DNA of 46,672 nucleotides from Acinetobacter sp. P8-3-8 (GCF_000214135.1 NZ_AFIE01000026.1:1-46672); one strand, 5' to 3'. Shown: positions 17,498 to 26,872, counted from the stretch's first letter. Notes: generated by a model from the letters alone, not told the origin. Numbers and translations are program-made.

Positions 17498-18034
17498 ATG
17501 TATAACATGATGCAAATAAGACAAATTCAACAGCAAGATGCTGCAAGTTTCATTGAGTTCTTTAAACAACTTGATGCAGAAACTAAATTCATGCTCTTTG
17601 AAATAGGTGAGCGACCTACGCTATTGAGTCAGCAAATTGAATTGATTAAAAAATTAGAATCATCCGTAAATGAGGTGATATTTATTGCGATATATCAAAA
17701 GCATATCATTGGTTTTATTGCACTTTCTAGGAAGCCATTTAACAGAGTAAAACACTGTTTTCAATTGGTGATTGGCGTATTAGAAAGTTATCACGGGAAA
17801 AATTTAGCTAATGAATTGTATCAATGTGCTGAGCAGTGGGCGATTGATCAAGGTGCGATCAGAATTGAATTGAGCGTTATTCAGGAAAATATTCGTGCAA
17901 TTAAATTTTATGAACAACTTAGTTTTGAAAAAGAAGGGATTCGTAAAAAGAGCATATTCAGCAAGGGGCAGTTGCTGGATGAGTTGTATATGGGGAAAAT
18001 TTTGCATTCTCATATAATAAAAAACCCTGATTGA
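17498..18034 (+). CDS. GNAT family N-acetyltransferase
   Basis: 178 residues. The acetyl-CoA binding region is seen in the central IGVLESYHGKNLANELYQCAEQWA, followed by the family-typical IELSVIQENIRAIKFYEQLSFEKEGIRKK. The substrate is unknown; it resembles RimJ/RimL-like acetyltransferases. ATG 17498 follows a GGGGGAAAG site at rather long spacing; ATG 17507 or 17510 are alternatives. Its last codons lie inside the stem of the folE terminator. Confidence 0.88.
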   Translation: MYNMMQIRQIQQQDAASFIEFFKQLDAETKFMLFEIGERPTLLSQQIELIKKLESSVNEVIFIAIYQKHIIGFIALSRKPFNRVKHCFQLVIGVLESYHGKNLANELYQCAEQWAIDQGAIRIELSVIQENIRAIKFYEQLSFEKEGIRKKSIFSKGQLLDELYMGKILHSHIIKNPD

Positions 18035-18043
18035 ACAGGGTTT
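18022..18043 (-). terminator. Terminator of folE, overlapping the end of the GNAT gene
   Basis: AAACCCTG pairs with CAGGGTTT. On the minus strand a T run follows. The left arm codes the final residues of the convergent GNAT gene (stop at 18032-18034). Confidence 0.8.
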
Positions 18044-18068
18044 AAATTTATATATGATTCAAATTAAA

Positions 18069-18623
18069 TCAATGTGCTTCAGGCACGGCCTGTAAGAATT
18101 CACGACGTGCTTCTTTATCTGTTTTAAAATCACCGACAAAGGAAACAGTACGTGTCGTTGACTCTTGTTTACTTACACCACGCATCATCATGCACATGTG
18201 CGCTGAATCAATCACAACTGCAACACCACGAGCCTGCGTCACTTCTGCAACTGCATCTGCGATTTGCTTGGTGAGTTGTTCTTGAATTTGTAAGCGACGA
18301 GCAAACATCTCTGTAATACGTGCAAATTTAGATAAGCCTAAAACATTACCAGACGGTAAATAGGCAATATGTACACGACCATGGAAAGGTAATAAATGAT
18401 GTTCGCATAAAGAATAAAATTCAATATTTTTAACCAATACCATTTCATCATTATCAGAAGGGAAGACCGCATTATTGGTCACTTCTTCTAACGTTTTGCT
18501 ATAGCCAGACGTCAAGTACGAAAAAGCTTTAGCCGCACGCATAGGCGTATCTTTCAGACCAGGACGATCTAAGTCCTCGCCAACGGCAGTTAAAATATTT
18601 GCGTAGGATTGCTGCATAGACAT
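18069..18623 (-). CDS. folE: GTP cyclohydrolase I
   Basis: 184 residues, type IA. Zinc ligands C73 and H76 lie in [12 protein letters not shown] and C144 in [12 protein letters not shown]161-type [12 protein letters not shown] closes the active site. It converts GTP to 7,8-dihydroneopterin triphosphate, the first step of folate synthesis. Length is normal and all key residues are present. Single gene with its own terminator. Confidence 0.97.
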   Translation of the reverse strand: MSMQQSYANILTAVGEDLDRPGLKDTPMRAAKAFSYLTSGYSKTLEEVTNNAVFPSDNDEMVLVKNIEFYSLCEHHLLPFHGRVHIAYLPSGNVLGLSKFARITEMFARRLQIQEQLTKQIADAVAEVTQARGVAVVIDSAHMCMMMRGVSKQESTTRTVSFVGDFKTDKEARREFLQAVPEAH

Positions 18624-18760
18624 AAAACGTGTTCACTTATACGGATTGAACAAGGACGGCATTGTAGCAGAAAAACAAAAAAAGTCTGACTACTACAGGA
18701 TAAACCGTATTTTAAAGGATATTGATCATCAATCACAAAATTTGTGCGAACAAAAATGGA

Positions 18761-19465
18761 TTAATGATCCTGACTAAATTTAGGATTTTTCTCAGCACGT
18801 TTGAGTAATACTAAAACTGCACCAGTGCCACCTTGTTTTTCAGGAGCGCTGACAAAAGCTAAAACATCACGGTGTTGGCGAAGCCAGCTATTTACATAAG
18901 TTTTTAGAATCGCTTCAGGGCCTTTGCCATGTACGATTTTAATCACATTTTGGTTTTCATTCTTAGCGATTTGAATGATTTCCAATACAGCAGTTCTGGC
19001 TTCTTCTACCGTACAACCATGTAAATCCACAGCTTCATACCAACGAATATTTCCTGCTTTTAAGTCTTCAAATACTTTGTGCTGTAAAGTAGCGATGCGA
19101 TAACTTAAAGTCGCTTGGCTTGCCACAGGATTGAGCATGGCATGTGTATCTGATAATTCAGCATGTTCTGTTTCAGTTGGACCTACAGCTGCCGCACGCT
19201 TTGCAAGTGTTTTAGCATCTGGCTTTTTCCGTGCATTGTTTGGTTCTATTTTCGCAATATTACTATTATCTATGGCTTTAACACCTTGCATCTCTTTATT
19301 AAACAAGGCGAGATCATCATTTTGTTGCACAGCTTCTGCAACAGGTGCTGGTTTCTGTTGTTTAGGCGTAGATTTAGACTGAGTTTGCCCAGTTGAAATT
19401 TGTTTTTTGAATTGTTTTAAAAGATCAAGCTGAGATTTGGAGAATGTAGAATCAGATTTACTCAT
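18761..19465 (-). CDS. Smr domain protein (SmrA/SmrB-like)
   Basis: 234 residues. The N-terminal half is Lys/Gln-rich and probably disordered; the C-terminal Smr domain shows DLHG (147-150), HGKG (179-182) and GGTGAV (212-217). Smr domains nick nucleic acids; the E. coli relative SmrB cleaves mRNA at collided ribosomes. Whether this one does so is not visible from sequence. The gene is on the same strand as folE but separated by 137 bases. Confidence 0.93.
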   Translation of the reverse strand: MSKSDSTFSKSQLDLLKQFKKQISTGQTQSKSTPKQQKPAPVAEAVQQNDDLALFNKEMQGVKAIDNSNIAKIEPNNARKKPDAKTLAKRAAAVGPTETEHAELSDTHAMLNPVASQATLSYRIATLQHKVFEDLKAGNIRWYEAVDLHGCTVEEARTAVLEIIQIAKNENQNVIKIVHGKGPEAILKTYVNSWLRQHRDVLAFVSAPEKQGGTGAVLVLLKRAEKNPKFSQDH

Positions 19466-19812
19466 AATTGCAAAAAACAGTGAGAAGGTAATATTTGTTG
19501 AACATTATAGTCTTAATCCAATAAAAATTGAACTGAATTGAATTCACAGTAAATTTTAGGATTTTGAGATTTTTAATTTTAGGGGGGGCATTTCATATTC
19601 AAAATGGTTTTAACTTGCTTTTAAAGTGGTTTTGAAATGATCTTTGATGATAATGGTTTATTTGATGATTGCGAATTAACCTATTCATACTTCTATACTT
19701 ATGCAGATCATTTCAGTTATGCGTGAATTGATTTTATTAACAGATTTACTCTATCTGCGGGTTAAAAAAAGAGCTAAATTAACTCAACGCATTAAAAGAT
19801 TAATAAATAGTC
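19466..19812. other. Divergent intergenic region between the smr and DUF389 genes
   Basis: 347 bases holding the promoters of two divergent genes. A GGGGGG run is at 19581-19587. The last 110 bases carry a possible small ORF described separately. No RNA gene or repeat is recognised. Confidence 0.45.
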
Positions 19813-19823
19813 ATGGCGAATGA
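19701..19823 (+). CDS. Possible small ORF overlapping the DUF389 start
   Basis: ATG 19701, or in frame 19719, encodes about 40 or 34 residues (MRELILLTDLLYLRVKKRAK..., ending NSHGE). It is hydrophobic then strongly basic. The TGA at 19821-19823 lies just past the DUF389 ATG (19813), so the frames overlap. DUF389 itself has a poor ribosome site, so this could be a coupling or leader peptide. There is no strong ribosome site for the small ORF, and it may be chance. Confidence 0.3.
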   Translation: MQIISVMRELILLTDLLYLRVKKRAKLTQRIKRLINSHGE

Positions 19824-20952
19824 AAAAGATAAAGACCCAACAATTATTGTTGAAGATACTCCTGATCAGGAAAAATATGAAATTCTCAAAGAAAAATTAA
19901 GATATAAACAGGCTTTACGAGAGAATTCTAAAAAGATCGATCATAAGCAAGTTCGCTTAAATATTCAGGCGAATGCTTTGCCGAGTAAAACATTCTTTAT
20001 TATGAATGCATTAGCGGCAATTATTGCAGGATATGGTCTATTAACCAATTCATCTGCTGTGGTTATTGGTGCAATGCTCGTAGCGATGATGTTAGGGCCG
20101 ATTTCGGGTATTGCTTTATCTTTGATTGATAATCGCTGGATATTATTTAGAACGGCATTAACAACGCTTTCTTTAGGCATTTTAATGATTTATGCCATAG
20201 GGATTATTTTAGGCTTAATTAATATCGATGTTCCGATTACCCATGAGATTCTTTCTCGTACCCAACCTACAATTATGGATTTAATGATTGCTTTGGCAGG
20301 TGGGGCAGCAGGGGCATTCGCATCGGTATCTCCACGGCTTTCCGTTGCAGTTGTTGGTGTTGCTGTCGCCACAGCTTTGGTTCCACCTTTGGTTGCAAGT
20401 GGCATTTTATTTGCGCATATGGAATGGAGAAACGCAGCGAATGCATTTATTTTAGCGGCAACCAATATTATTGCTATTCAAGTAAGTTCATCACTGGTGT
20501 TGTGGGTGGCAGGTTTTAGACGTGGGTCAGATATTGAAGTCAAAAGTAATGTCGCTGAATTTATTAAAAGAAATGCGATCAGTTTAGTCTTTTTATTGGT
20601 GTTGACGATTTATCTATCACTGAATTTTTTACATATGTTACGACAACAGTTATATGAAACTGATATTAAGTCATCAGTTGAGACATTTTTAAATAAAAAC
20701 AATAATATTGTAGATTCAATTCAGTTTGAAAAACGTGATAAGTTTACATTGGTTCGTGTAGTCGTAAGAGGGGATACTGTTCCTAAATCGACTGAAATTG
20801 GCAAGCTGAATGATTCTTTAAAAGATGATTTAAAAGGCAAACCTAGCGTTGCTCAGGTACGTTTTATTTTTACTGAAATCATAGAAGCACCGAATAGTCC
20901 GATGATTAATATAAAAGAGCGGGAAGCCACTCGATTGATAAAAGGCTATTAA
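19813..20952 (+). CDS. DUF389 domain membrane protein
   Basis: 379 residues. A charged N-terminal tail (1-55) is followed by a hydrophobic core of about six or seven segments (60-285) holding SSAVVIGAMLVAMMLGPISGIALSL and GGAAGAFASVSPRLSVAVVGVAVATALVPPL, the hallmarks of the TIGR00341/DUF389 family. A soluble C-terminal domain of about 95 residues ends the protein. Function unknown; transport or stress roles have been suggested for the family. Confidence 0.9.
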   Translation: MANEKDKDPTIIVEDTPDQEKYEILKEKLRYKQALRENSKKIDHKQVRLNIQANALPSKTFFIMNALAAIIAGYGLLTNSSAVVIGAMLVAMMLGPISGIALSLIDNRWILFRTALTTLSLGILMIYAIGIILGLINIDVPITHEILSRTQPTIMDLMIALAGGAAGAFASVSPRLSVAVVGVAVATALVPPLVASGILFAHMEWRNAANAFILAATNIIAIQVSSSLVLWVAGFRRGSDIEVKSNVAEFIKRNAISLVFLLVLTIYLSLNFLHMLRQQLYETDIKSSVETFLNKNNNIVDSIQFEKRDKFTLVRVVVRGDTVPKSTEIGKLNDSLKDDLKGKPSVAQVRFIFTEIIEAPNSPMINIKEREATRLIKGY

Positions 20953-20992
20953 TTCATTTTAAAATCATAAAAATAAATTATTTAATCCATGA

Positions 20993-21020
20993 AAAAGCCC
21001 AACTGTTGAGTTGGGCTTTT
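20993..21020. terminator. Bidirectional terminator between the DUF389 gene and trpC
   Basis: AAAAGCCCAACT pairs with AGTTGGGCTTTT around GTTG. Both strands end in a T run, and the genes converge here. Confidence 0.85.
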
Positions 21021-21133
21021 GCTTACAACAAGTTATTTAAATATTTAACTTTAAAATTCAAAAGGTAAATAACAATTCACATTGCGTGTTGAAACCAAGT
21101 CTTAAAACAAATCAATTGTTTTGAAAACTGAAT

Positions 21134-21940
21134 TTAAACAGTTTGTGGTACACCAAACAGCGCTTTAAAAGCCTCATCTGGACGTGGTTGCTTCATAAAA
21201 CTTTCACCGACCAAGAATGCATCAATATCATGCTCTTGCATCATTGCCACATCAGCAGGGGTTGCGATCCCGCTTTCAGTGACCAATAAACGAGATGGTT
21301 CAAGCAGTTTTTTCAAACGCAGTGAAGTATTTAAATCAACATCAAAGGTTTTAAGATTGCGGTTATTGACACCGAGTATGCAACGATCAGAAAGTTTCAA
21401 GGCACGTTCAAGTTCATATTCATCATGAACTTCCACCAAAACATCCAAGTTATATTCAAATGCAGTTTTAGACATTTCTTCTAACTGCTGATCAGATAAA
21501 CACGCCACGATCAATAAAATACAATCTGCATGCAACGCACGTGCTTCGATTACACCATAAGGATCAATCAAGAAATCTTTACGCAAAGCTGGCAGTGAAC
21601 AATGATTACGTGCAATTTGAATATTTTCATCTGCACCTTGGAAAAAATCTACATCGGTCAAAACAGACAAACATGCTGCACCTGCTTGCTCATATTGTTG
21701 AGCAATTTCAGCAGGATTAAAGTTTTCACGAATAATCCCTTTTGAAGGTGATGCTTTTTTAATTTCAGCAATCACACCAGGACGCTTACTTTGTAAAGAC
21801 TGAGCAAAACCACGAACAGGTGTTGCCACTTTTGCAAGTTCCTCAACATCTTTTAAGCTGTGTTGTTTTAAGCGAATTGCAAACTCTTCATGTTTACGAT
21901 CAACGATTTTACCTAAAATGGTATTGGCAATATCAACCAT
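21134..21940 (-). CDS. trpC: Indole-3-glycerol phosphate synthase
   Basis: 268 residues, stand-alone TrpC not fused to TrpF. Key motifs: IAEIKKASPSKG (58-68), LSVLTD..FFQG, LRKDF.ID.YG.IEAR, LGVNNRNLKTF and VTESGI, then FLVGESFM. It closes the indole ring in tryptophan synthesis. It follows trpD by 18 bases in the order trpG-trpD-trpC, and trpC is last. Confidence 0.98.
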   Translation of the reverse strand: MVDIANTILGKIVDRKHEEFAIRLKQHSLKDVEELAKVATPVRGFAQSLQSKRPGVIAEIKKASPSKGIIRENFNPAEIAQQYEQAGAACLSVLTDVDFFQGADENIQIARNHCSLPALRKDFLIDPYGVIEARALHADCILLIVACLSDQQLEEMSKTAFEYNLDVLVEVHDEYELERALKLSDRCILGVNNRNLKTFDVDLNTSLRLKKLLEPSRLLVTESGIATPADVAMMQEHDIDAFLVGESFMKQPRPDEAFKALFGVPQTV

Positions 21941-21958
21941 GATGATTTCCTTTAATTC

Positions 21959-23005
21959 CTAAGCTTCGTATTCTTTGAGCGTTTTGGTAAATTCAGACAA
22001 AATGCCCATTTTTTCTAAAGCCTGTCCACCATAGATAATATCATGTGCCAAGGCGACACCTTGTTTATAGGTTTTGGTTAAACCTGAAACATAGATACCA
22101 GCACCTGCATTTAAAGCAATCATATTGGCCGCTTTTTCGCCTTTTGCTGATTTATTTTTGCTTAAAGCATCTTTAATCAACACTAGACTTTCAGTAGCAC
22201 TGTTTACAGACAAACCTGTTAATGTCTGAGATTCAATATCAACATCTTCAGGCTGAATCATCCATTCAGTGATTTCACCCTCTTTTAATTCAGCAACATA
22301 GGTTGCTGATGCAAGGCTGATTTCATCTAAACCATCTTTAGAATGAACCACCATCACGTGCTCAGCACCCAGTTGTTTGAGTACTTCTGCAAGTGGGCGA
22401 CATAATTCAGTTGAAAATACGCCAATCACATAGCGACGTACCCCAGCCGGATTCGTAAGCGGGCCGAGGAGGTTGAAAATACTACGGAAGCCTAATTCTT
22501 TACGAGGACCCGCAGCATATTTCATCGCTTTGTGATGATTTGGAGCAAATAGAAAACCAACACCCATTTCACGGATACAGCGTTCAGTTTGTTGCATATT
22601 CAAATCGAGATTGATACCTGCTTGTTCTAATAAATCAGAAGAACCTGATTTTGAAGAAACACCACGATTACCATGTTTGGCAATGGTTGCACCCGCAGCA
22701 GCAATCACGAAAGAAGACGCTGTAGACACATTAAATAAGTTTTGACCGTCACCGCCAGTACCGACAATATCGATCAAATGTGGAATATCACTGACATCTA
22801 TTTTAATGGCAAACTCACGCATGACACGTGCTGCCGCTGTGATTTCATCGATACTTTCGCCTTTTAAACGAAGTCCCATCATCAATGCACCAATTTGTGC
22901 ATCTGTCGCTTCACCACTCATGATGGTGCGCATGACTTCTTCCATTTGCGGCTGAGTAAGCTCAATGTTTTTGGTAATGTTATTTAAAGCTTGTTGAATA
23001 TTCAT
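21959..23005 (-). CDS. trpD: Anthranilate phosphoribosyltransferase
   Basis: 348 residues. The PRPP site GTGGDG (82-87) is followed by [18 protein letters not shown] and [14 protein letters not shown]. It joins anthranilate to phosphoribosyl pyrophosphate. It is separated from trpG by 17 bases and from trpC by 18, so the three form one operon. Full length. Confidence 0.98.
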   Translation of the reverse strand: MNIQQALNNITKNIELTQPQMEEVMRTIMSGEATDAQIGALMMGLRLKGESIDEITAAARVMREFAIKIDVSDIPHLIDIVGTGGDGQNLFNVSTASSFVIAAAGATIAKHGNRGVSSKSGSSDLLEQAGINLDLNMQQTERCIREMGVGFLFAPNHHKAMKYAAGPRKELGFRSIFNLLGPLTNPAGVRRYVIGVFSTELCRPLAEVLKQLGAEHVMVVHSKDGLDEISLASATYVAELKEGEITEWMIQPEDVDIESQTLTGLSVNSATESLVLIKDALSKNKSAKGEKAANMIALNAGAGIYVSGLTKTYKQGVALAHDIIYGGQALEKMGILSEFTKTLKEYEA

Positions 23006-23022
23006 TATCTTGGTTACGCTCG

Positions 23023-23607
23023 TTATGCATAAATATCTAAAAAGTTTTTAAAGATTTGGTGACCATGTTGGCTCAGAATCGATTCAGGGTGAAATTGCAC
23101 ACCTTCAATAGGTAGTGTCTTATGCTTAACACCCATAATTTCTTCCATTGAACCATCCGCTTCATTGGTCCAGCAAGTCACTTCAAGACATTCAGGAACA
23201 GTCGCTTGATCAATCACAAGAGAATGATAGCGGGTCGCTGAAAATGGAGAAGGAAGATTGCTGAAAATGCCAGTATCACTGTGGTACATGTCAGATAATC
23301 GACCATGCATCACTGTTTTGGCACGGACAATGTCACCACCAAAAGCTTGTCCAATCGCTTGATGTCCTAAGCAAACACCAAGCAGTGGAATCTTGCCTGC
23401 AAAATGCTGAATTGCAGGGATAGAAATTCCTGCTTCCGAAGGGGAGCAAGGACCTGGCCCAATCACTAAATACTTTGGTTGCCATCGCTCAATATCCTCT
23501 AAAGTCACGGCATCATTACGGACTACTTTTACTTCTTGGTTTAACTCGCCAAAATATTGGACGATGTTATAAGTAAAGGAGTCATAGTTGTCGATCATTA
23601 GAAGCAT
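23023..23607 (-). CDS. trpG: Anthranilate synthase glutamine amidotransferase subunit
   Basis: 194 residues, class I glutamine amidotransferase. Oxyanion region [11 protein letters not shown], nucleophile C79 in [15 protein letters not shown], and the His-Glu pair in GVQFHPESI. It supplies ammonia to TrpE. trpE is not in this window, so the operon is split as is usual in Acinetobacter. First gene of trpGDC; its promoter lies in 23608-23840. Confidence 0.97.
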   Translation of the reverse strand: MLLMIDNYDSFTYNIVQYFGELNQEVKVVRNDAVTLEDIERWQPKYLVIGPGPCSPSEAGISIPAIQHFAGKIPLLGVCLGHQAIGQAFGGDIVRAKTVMHGRLSDMYHSDTGIFSNLPSPFSATRYHSLVIDQATVPECLEVTCWTNEADGSMEEIMGVKHKTLPIEGVQFHPESILSQHGHQIFKNFLDIYA

Positions 23608-23921
23608 TTTTAGCTTAACCTCTGGTTATTTATGCATTTATTTTGTATTTTGCTTGGAGTTGCCTGTGCGGTTATCCATTTTTCGCAAAGATGCTTACTT
23701 AAAAGGCACAAAATAAAAAAGCCTGTTAAGTACGGCTATAATATCAGATTCTCGCTTATATTCTTTGACTTTTTGCTATACAAAAGCATTGTATAAAAAT
23801 ATATTTTTATTAAAAACCGAAAAGTTTGTAAGCATTGGAATGATGGATGTTTCAACGTTGTTCTGTATCTAGTTTTGCTATATTTTATAATGAAGAACTA
23901 AACAACAATATGGAGAAAGCG

Positions 23922-24197
23922 ATGTCCATTATTAATGCAACTGAAGCAAAACAGAATTCCGAAAATCATCAACCTAAAAAGACACTTGAGACTTTACGTA
24001 ATGAAATTGCAGCTCAAATTAAAGCAAGTTCAGATTTAGGTTATTTTAGCGCAGGCTATACCATCCCTTCAAACGTGGGTGCAGAAGATCAAGAGGCGAT
24101 TTTGGCAGAATTGAATCAAAAGAAATATGATTTGGATACAACACCAAATGACCACGGACTTGATCTGTTTATTAAATGGTTTAAGCCAGCTCCATAA
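23922..24197 (+). CDS. Small conserved hypothetical protein
   Basis: 91 residues from ATG 23922, chosen because GGAGA lies 6 bases before it; the frame is open further upstream but without a ribosome site. The sequence (MSIINATEAKQNSENHQ..., TLRNEIAAQIKASSDLGYFSAGY, ending WFKPAP) is acidic-basic mixed and soluble, with no signal peptide and no family I recognise. A strong terminator follows directly. Confidence 0.75.
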   Translation: MSIINATEAKQNSENHQPKKTLETLRNEIAAQIKASSDLGYFSAGYTIPSNVGAEDQEAILAELNQKKYDLDTTPNDHGLDLFIKWFKPAP

Positions 24198-24206
24198 TTT
24201 TAGTTC

Positions 24207-24230
24207 AACCTCCTTCGGGAGGTTTTTTTA
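24207..24230 (+). terminator. Terminator after the small hypothetical gene
   Basis: AACCTCC pairs with GGAGGTT around a short TTCG-type loop, then seven T. Confidence 0.9.
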
Positions 24231-24894
24231 AACAATAATTTTAAAACCATTCTGAAAAATCGCCTAATCATGACTTTTTAGGGAATAAATTTTTATTTTT
24301 AAAAAGATCATATGGCCTATAGGATGTCTTGAGATTCAATTTTTAGATCTTTTGCAGCTATTGATGATACCAACACCTCAATTTCTTAGCTCATTCAGTA
24401 AAATGCTGTATTCACTAAATAGAATGATTATTAACTTCGGAATAAACTAGCATAATGATGCCTTAAAATAGGCATTTAAAAATGTTTATATAATATATTA
24501 GAATAACTTAACTTGGTTTAAGCCTTTAATTTAAATACACGTGTGTTCATTTCGAATTAAAAATAAGTTAAGCCTAGTTTAATATAATATCGTAAACTAA
24601 ATATGAGAATGATTTTTATATTCATTTAATTTGTTTTATGTATTTGAAATACATCTTATACATAAAAATAAAATATTGTTTTATATGGATTTATTTTTTA
24701 TTTTTTGATAAAAATTATTATTGTTGTTTAAATATATTTTTTATCAGACAGTTATTACATTTTTATAATTTATAAGGTAAAAAAGAATATAGATTATTTT
24801 ATAATTAATCGGTATTTTAAATGTGATTCCTATAGTTTTTTAAAAATAAAATGTTAATATTGTCACGTTTTTTGATGTGATGATGGGGGGCTAG
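24231..24894. other. Long AT-rich non-coding region before the GTPase gene pair
   Basis: About 660 bases, very AT-rich with many A and T tracts, especially 24600-24860. No ORF, RNA gene or repeat with clear ends is seen. The motifs TTAACTTGGTTTAAGCC (near 24508) and GTTAAGCCTAGTTTAA (near 24568) resemble each other. The promoter of the 24895 gene must lie here. Confidence 0.5.
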
Positions 24895-25836
24895 ATGAAA
24901 GAAGAAATAAAAATTGCTATATTTGGCTTAAGTTTAAATGTACTTGAAAGCATTAAGCAAAAAGTTCAATCAATGTACGATGATACGCTTAAAGTAAGTT
25001 GGGCGACGATTGCTGACCCTCATTTAGATATCCTTTTAGTTAATGATATGTTTTTTAGTTCAGCAACTATTCAAAACTTAGTTGGTGCAAAAAAAATTCC
25101 TTATTTACGTCTAATCAATAAAAATGATAAATCAGGCACGATTGAAGGGGATAAATTATATTTACCTTTTTCAGCAACTGATGAGATTCGACAGTGGTTT
25201 AAAGACAGGTATTTACAAGTTCCTGTAAGCGTTAAAACAGAAACTTTTGTCAACCAAATTTCCAAAAAAATGGATTTAAAAAATGTTGTTCCTGAATTTT
25301 TTAATGAAAGAAATGGAAATGTTCAGGTATTTGATTCAAAAGGAAATATTGCGTTAATGAATATTCGAACTCAACAAGTTTGGATCAATCAAGCGCGAAA
25401 ACTACAACGAACGGATGCCTCTTTAAATTATACCTATGCAACTATGCAAATGGCTCAATCTGTGAGCTCAATGCAGGGAGAGGATCTAACATCGTGGCTT
25501 TGGAATGTCTTATGGCATTCTGAGAATATAGACTTTAAACAAAATCACTCAGACTCTTATAAACTAAAATATTGGCCTCAACCTGATCCTCAAAATGAGC
25601 GTAAACAAGTTTTTAAAATAGCCGCTTGTTTTGAGCAAGGCGCAAATCTTAAACAAGTTGCCCAAAAAACAGGGTATAGCTTAGAACAGATTAATAAGTT
25701 TGTTTCAGTCGCTTTATTATGCAATGTGCTACATAAAATACCTGTGGAAGATGCAAAGTTGGTGCTTGAGGAAAAAGAATCTTCCAGCGCACTACGTGGC
25801 TTCTTTGGTAAATTAAGAAAGAAATTAGGTCTATGA
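24895..25836 (+). CDS. Hypothetical protein paired with a CvnD-like GTPase
   Basis: 313 residues; I do not recognise the whole. The N-terminal 110 residues (IKIAIFGLSLNVLESIKQKV..., DILLVNDMFFS) look like an alpha/beta receiver-type fold without the phosphorylation aspartates in order. The middle (130-235) is Gln/Trp-rich. Residues about 236-282 (FKIAACFEQGANLKQVAQKTGYSLEQINKFVSVALLCNVLHKI in part) read like a winged helix-turn-helix similar to DUF742 proteins of actinobacterial conservons. The tail is basic. It is followed after 130 bases by the GTPase. A GGGGGG site precedes the ATG. Confidence 0.75.
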   Translation: MKEEIKIAIFGLSLNVLESIKQKVQSMYDDTLKVSWATIADPHLDILLVNDMFFSSATIQNLVGAKKIPYLRLINKNDKSGTIEGDKLYLPFSATDEIRQWFKDRYLQVPVSVKTETFVNQISKKMDLKNVVPEFFNERNGNVQVFDSKGNIALMNIRTQQVWINQARKLQRTDASLNYTYATMQMAQSVSSMQGEDLTSWLWNVLWHSENIDFKQNHSDSYKLKYWPQPDPQNERKQVFKIAACFEQGANLKQVAQKTGYSLEQINKFVSVALLCNVLHKIPVEDAKLVLEEKESSSALRGFFGKLRKKLGL

Positions 25837-25966
25837 GTCTAGACTATAACTATCTCTACAAGGCATTTTTACACATAGTTGTTAGACCAAGAGTTTTAAA
25901 TTTTATGTGTAATCTAAATAAATTTTGCAGTCTGGCAAAAGTGTAATAAATACAACAGGTGATGAC

Positions 25967-26500
25967 GTGATACTACATAAATATAAAATTGTATTTGGCG
26001 GTAAGAAGGGCGCAGGTAAAACTGCAGCAATCAGATCATTATCAGAGATTTCGGTTCTTTCAACTGAAGCGCATAATACAGATGAACAGTCACACAGCAA
26101 AGCTTTGACCACAGTTGGGATTGATTATGGTGAAATCAAACTTGATGATGAGGTTGCAGTAGGCCTATATGGTACGCCTGGGCAAGATCGTTTCGATTTT
26201 GTTTGGTCTGTGATTTGTAAAGGGGCGATAGGTGCAGTGGTATTGATCGATCATTCACAAAAAGATGCGCTTGAGGATTTAAAATTTTATTTCCAAGCCT
26301 TTAAAGAATATGTGAATAATATTGTTGTAGGCGTAACCCATGTAGATGAAGACCCACAACATTTACTCAAACAATATAAAGATTGGATGAATTTGAACAA
26401 GTTAACAATGCCAATTTTTGCCATTGATGCCAGAGAAAAAGATGATGTTTTACTGATGGTTGAAGCATTAATTGCGCGAGCTGAAGTTGAATTTGGCTAA
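25967..26500 (+). CDS. Small Ras-like GTPase of the CvnD/conservon type
   Basis: 177 residues from GTG 25967, which has AGGTGA just upstream; an upstream TTG at 25925 is also in frame. P-loop GKKGAGKT (12-19), switch I TTVGIDYG (48-55), G3 GTPGQDRF (69-76) where the usual aspartate is replaced, and THVD (124-127) in place of NKxD. This pattern (GTPGQDRFDFVW, then GAIGAVVLIDHS) is that of the conservon CvnD family and related MglA-like GTPases. No Roadblock/LC7 partner is adjacent. It probably forms an operon with the gene upstream, and has its own terminator. Confidence 0.85.
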   Translation: MILHKYKIVFGGKKGAGKTAAIRSLSEISVLSTEAHNTDEQSHSKALTTVGIDYGEIKLDDEVAVGLYGTPGQDRFDFVWSVICKGAIGAVVLIDHSQKDALEDLKFYFQAFKEYVNNIVVGVTHVDEDPQHLLKQYKDWMNLNKLTMPIFAIDAREKDDVLLMVEALIARAEVEFG

Positions 26501-26580
26501 TTTATATAATGGGTCAAGGTTAAATATAGTGACTTTATTTTATACCGTTAAATTTTATTGATTCAGCTATTTCAGATTCC

Positions 26581-26607
26581 AAAGCGTATTGATATATACG
26601 CTTTTTT
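26581..26607 (+). terminator. Terminator after the GTPase gene
   Basis: AAAGCGTAT pairs with ATACGCTTT, followed by seven T in total. Confidence 0.82.
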
Positions 26608-26691
26608 TATTGATAAATTAAGTTTTGAACTGTGAGCAAAAAGATTTATTTAATGCAAAATAAGCACCAAATTAAAACAAATAAACAATTT

Positions 26692-26708
26692 TGCACAAAT
26701 ATAGTGCA
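26692..26708. promoter_or_regulatory. NtrC-type binding site upstream of glnA
   Basis: TGCAC-N7-GTGCA, a perfect symmetric match to the NtrC consensus. It lies about 150 bases before the sigma-54 promoter, a usual enhancer distance. Further GTGCA half-sites are at about 26717 and 26757. Confidence 0.75.
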
Positions 26709-26855
26709 TTAAAATTGTGCATTGCAATATAAAATTCGCAAGTGTGTTTGAATATAGTGCAATTCTAAATACACGCAGTATAATAGTTTGAAATTAAAGG
26801 TTGCTAAGTCTATTTTCTAATAAAGAATTCAATATTTTAGCAACTATTTTAAAAG

Positions 26856-26872
26856 TTGGTACGGTAATTGCT
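26856..26872 (+). promoter_or_regulatory. Sigma-54 promoter of glnA
   Basis: TTGGTACGGTAATTGCT has GG at 26858-26859 and GC at 26870-26871, ten bases apart, as in the -24/-12 consensus TGGCACG-N4-TTGCA. Transcription would start near 26883, about 50 bases before the start codon. Confidence 0.75.
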
